From Flavobacterium sp. (GTDB taxonomy: Bacteria > Bacteroidota > Bacteroidia > Flavobacteriales > Flavobacteriaceae): 7,166 nucleotides of DNA. The stretch covers positions 2,689 through 9,854 of the forward strand of contig NZ_DQDX01000056.1 in assembly GCF_003525665.1 (NCBI RefSeq). The letters are read 5' to 3'. How positions within the stretch are numbered: the stretch's first letter is position 1; each line of letters starts with the position of its first letter. The position numbers and the translations under genes were made by a program. Below are positions 5,818-7,166 of the stretch, piece after piece. The notes beneath the pieces are model-generated. The model saw only the letters and a program-made list of their open reading frames with translations. It was not told the DNA's origin and did not search any database.

Positions 5818-6606
5818 ATGAAAAAATATATCGTTTTATTTCTAGTTTTCTCCTTTGGCTTGAATGCCCAAGAAAAGCTCAATGTTTATTTTGATTTCGA
5901 TAAACATAATCTAAACGAACAAGCCATAAAAACTATAAATACCTGGATTGCTGAAGGGAAAAATTATCAAGTAACAAAGTTATATGGTTTTTGCGATTTC
6001 AAAGGAACTAATTCCTATAACGATACTTTGGCTTTAAAACGTGTCAATGAAGTTTATAATTTCTTGAGAGAAAGTAAAATTGAAGTTTTAAAAGATATTG
6101 AAATTCGGGGTTTTGGAGAAGATTTTAAGCAGTCGAAAATACAAGATGAGAATAGGCGAGTAACTATAATTTATACAAGTAAAATTGATAAAGTTGTAGA
6201 AGAACCAACTAAACCAGTAGAAAAGCAATTTGCAGAAAAAATCAAATCGGCTAAAAAAGGTGATCTGTTAAAACTAGATAATATTTATTTTTACAATAAT
6301 TCGGCTAAAGTTGTAACCAAATCAGAACCAATTCTGTATGAACTCCTTTGTGTAATGGTTGATAATCCAACTTTAAAAATAGAAATCCAAGGACATATTT
6401 GTTGCAAAAGACCAGATGAACCTGAAGTAATTTCTACAGCACGTGCGCGAGCAGTTTACAACTATCTTATTCGAAATAAAATTGACAGAACTCGAATGTC
6501 GTTCAAAGGTTATGGCGTTTCAAGACCAATCCATCCAATTCCCGAAAAGAATGCTTTAGAAGAAGATGATAATCGTAGAGTTGAAATTTTAGTTAAAGAG
6601 AAGTAA
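5818..6606 (+). CDS. Secreted protein with two OmpA-like domains (tandem copy 2)
   Basis: This 262-residue paralogue of the preceding gene has the same plan. A signal peptide ends in LNAQ at about residue 18. Domain 1 has VYFDFDKHNLN (23-33), GFCDFKG (57-63), KRV with Arg75, GFGEDFKQS (98-106) and NRRV (112-115). A short linker contains KKGDLLKLDNIYF. Domain 2 has IEIQGHICC (188-196), ARARA with Arg209, GYGVSRP (231-237) and NRRVEI (252-257). Domain 1 keeps the Asp60/Arg75 pair; domain 2 has Cys195-Cys196 where the Asp should be. Unlike copy 1 it carries further cysteines at 59, just before the domain 1 Asp, and at 178. It has no membrane anchor. The linker is shorter and less acidic than in copy 1. 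Three bases separate it from copy 1 and two from copy 3, so the three are surely one transcript. Confidence 0.92.
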   Translation: MKKYIVLFLVFSFGLNAQEKLNVYFDFDKHNLNEQAIKTINTWIAEGKNYQVTKLYGFCDFKGTNSYNDTLALKRVNEVYNFLRESKIEVLKDIEIRGFGEDFKQSKIQDENRRVTIIYTSKIDKVVEEPTKPVEKQFAEKIKSAKKGDLLKLDNIYFYNNSAKVVTKSEPILYELLCVMVDNPTLKIEIQGHICCKRPDEPEVISTARARAVYNYLIRNKIDRTRMSFKGYGVSRPIHPIPEKNALEEDDNRRVEILVKEK

Positions 6607-6608
6607 TA

Positions 6609-7166
6609 ATGAGAATTCTATTTTTTCTTTTCTTTCTATTATCTAATGTAGTTCATTCACAAGAAAAGATTGAAGTCTTTTTCGATTCAAATAGTGACGT
6701 TCCTAATGTAGCTTCCACAACAATTTTTATAAATTGGATGAATGAAAATCCTGATGTAGAGGTTGTAAAGATTACAGGACATTGCGATGCTACTGATAGC
6801 AGTTCCTATAATAAAGATTTAGCTTCACGACGAATTAATTCAATTATAGAAAATATTGAAGGTAGTAAAATCAAAATAAGCGCTACTATTGTTATCGAAA
6901 ATCATGGAGAAGATTTTAAACAATCGCTAAATAAATCAGATAATAGAAAAGTTATAGTTTATTATGGAAAAGTCAATCAATCGAATACTCTTTATTATAA
7001 AATTCAAAAATCAAGTAAAGGCGATCTCATTAAATTAGAAAATATTTACTTCGATTATAGCTCTGCTAAATTACTTCCAGAATCTTTTAAAACTCTCAAA
7101 GAACTTATTCAAGTCTTAAATGACTATCCAAAACTTGAAATCGAAATTCAAGGTCATATTTGTTGT
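6609..7166 (+). CDS. Secreted protein with two OmpA-like domains (tandem copy 3), cut by window end
   Basis: An ATG at 6609, two bases after the stop of copy 2, opens a frame that stays open for 186 codons to the right edge. A signal peptide ends in VVHSQ at about residue 18. Domain 1 has VFFDSNSDVPN, GHCDATD (57-63) with Asp60, Arg75, GEDFKQS (100-106, shared with copy 2) and NRK (112-114). The conserved KGDLIKLENIYF follows. Domain 2 begins with a more canonical FDYSSAKLLPES and reaches IEIQGHICC (178-186), exactly where the window stops. The last 24 bases are identical to 5593-5616 in copy 1. The rest of domain 2, and any further copies, lie outside. Asp60 and Arg75 suggest that domain 1 can bind peptidoglycan; the Cys-Cys replacement is again present. 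Confidence 0.9.
   Translation, partial: MRILFFLFFLLSNVVHSQEKIEVFFDSNSDVPNVASTTIFINWMNENPDVEVVKITGHCDATDSSSYNKDLASRRINSIIENIEGSKIKISATIVIENHGEDFKQSLNKSDNRKVIVYYGKVNQSNTLYYKIQKSSKGDLIKLENIYFDYSSAKLLPESFKTLKELIQVLNDYPKLEIEIQGHICC

Noticed and set aside
5593..7166. 24-base identity between OmpA copies 1 and 3 as a mobile-element repeat
   Set aside because: The identity covers the codons for the conserved IEIQGHICC segment and is explained by paralogy of the genes.

Overview
The window comes from an AT-rich member of the Bacteroidota, most likely a Flavobacterium or close relative. The pointers are the type III glutamine synthetase, Bacteroidota-type promoter elements (TAnnTTTG near -7, TTTG near -33), the near absence of Shine-Dalgarno sequences, a lipoprotein with an acidic stretch right after the lipid-carrying cysteine, and secreted OmpA-domain proteins whose signal peptides end in AQ or SQ. 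The genus is inferred from gene content and composition, not measured.

Layout. Positions 1-268 hold the C-terminal end of a REP-associated tyrosine transposase (RAYT, IS200-like), with half of a palindrome visible at the window edge. Its stop codon overlaps the start of a stand-alone GyrI-like effector-binding protein (265-735). Facing it, four bases away, is a compact minus-strand operon transcribed from about 1821 down to 740: a DUF1543 protein, an easily missed 46-residue lysine-rich protein (1115-1255) and a YchJ-like SEC-C protein. A divergent promoter region (1826-1883) separates that operon from a small lipoprotein gene (1911-2429), which ends at a clear intrinsic terminator. Next comes glnN (2668-4857), with its own promoter, a pair of identical 12-bp sites flanking that promoter, and a strong GAAA-loop terminator. 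From 4960 to the right edge lies an operon of three tandem paralogues. Each encodes a secreted protein with two OmpA-like domains, and the third is cut by the window end.

How the genes work together. Most neighbours look like independent housekeeping or hypothetical units. The functional centre is nitrogen assimilation by GlnN. The least ordinary part is the OmpA-domain array. Domain 1 of each copy keeps the Asp/Arg pair that binds diaminopimelate in known OmpA domains. In domain 2 the Asp position is replaced by a Cys-Cys pair (GHICC) in all three copies. These would be soluble periplasmic proteins with one conventional and one altered peptidoglycan-binding-like domain; their role is not known from the sequence. 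I see no tRNA, rRNA or CRISPR array, and no gene-free stretch longer than 300 bases.
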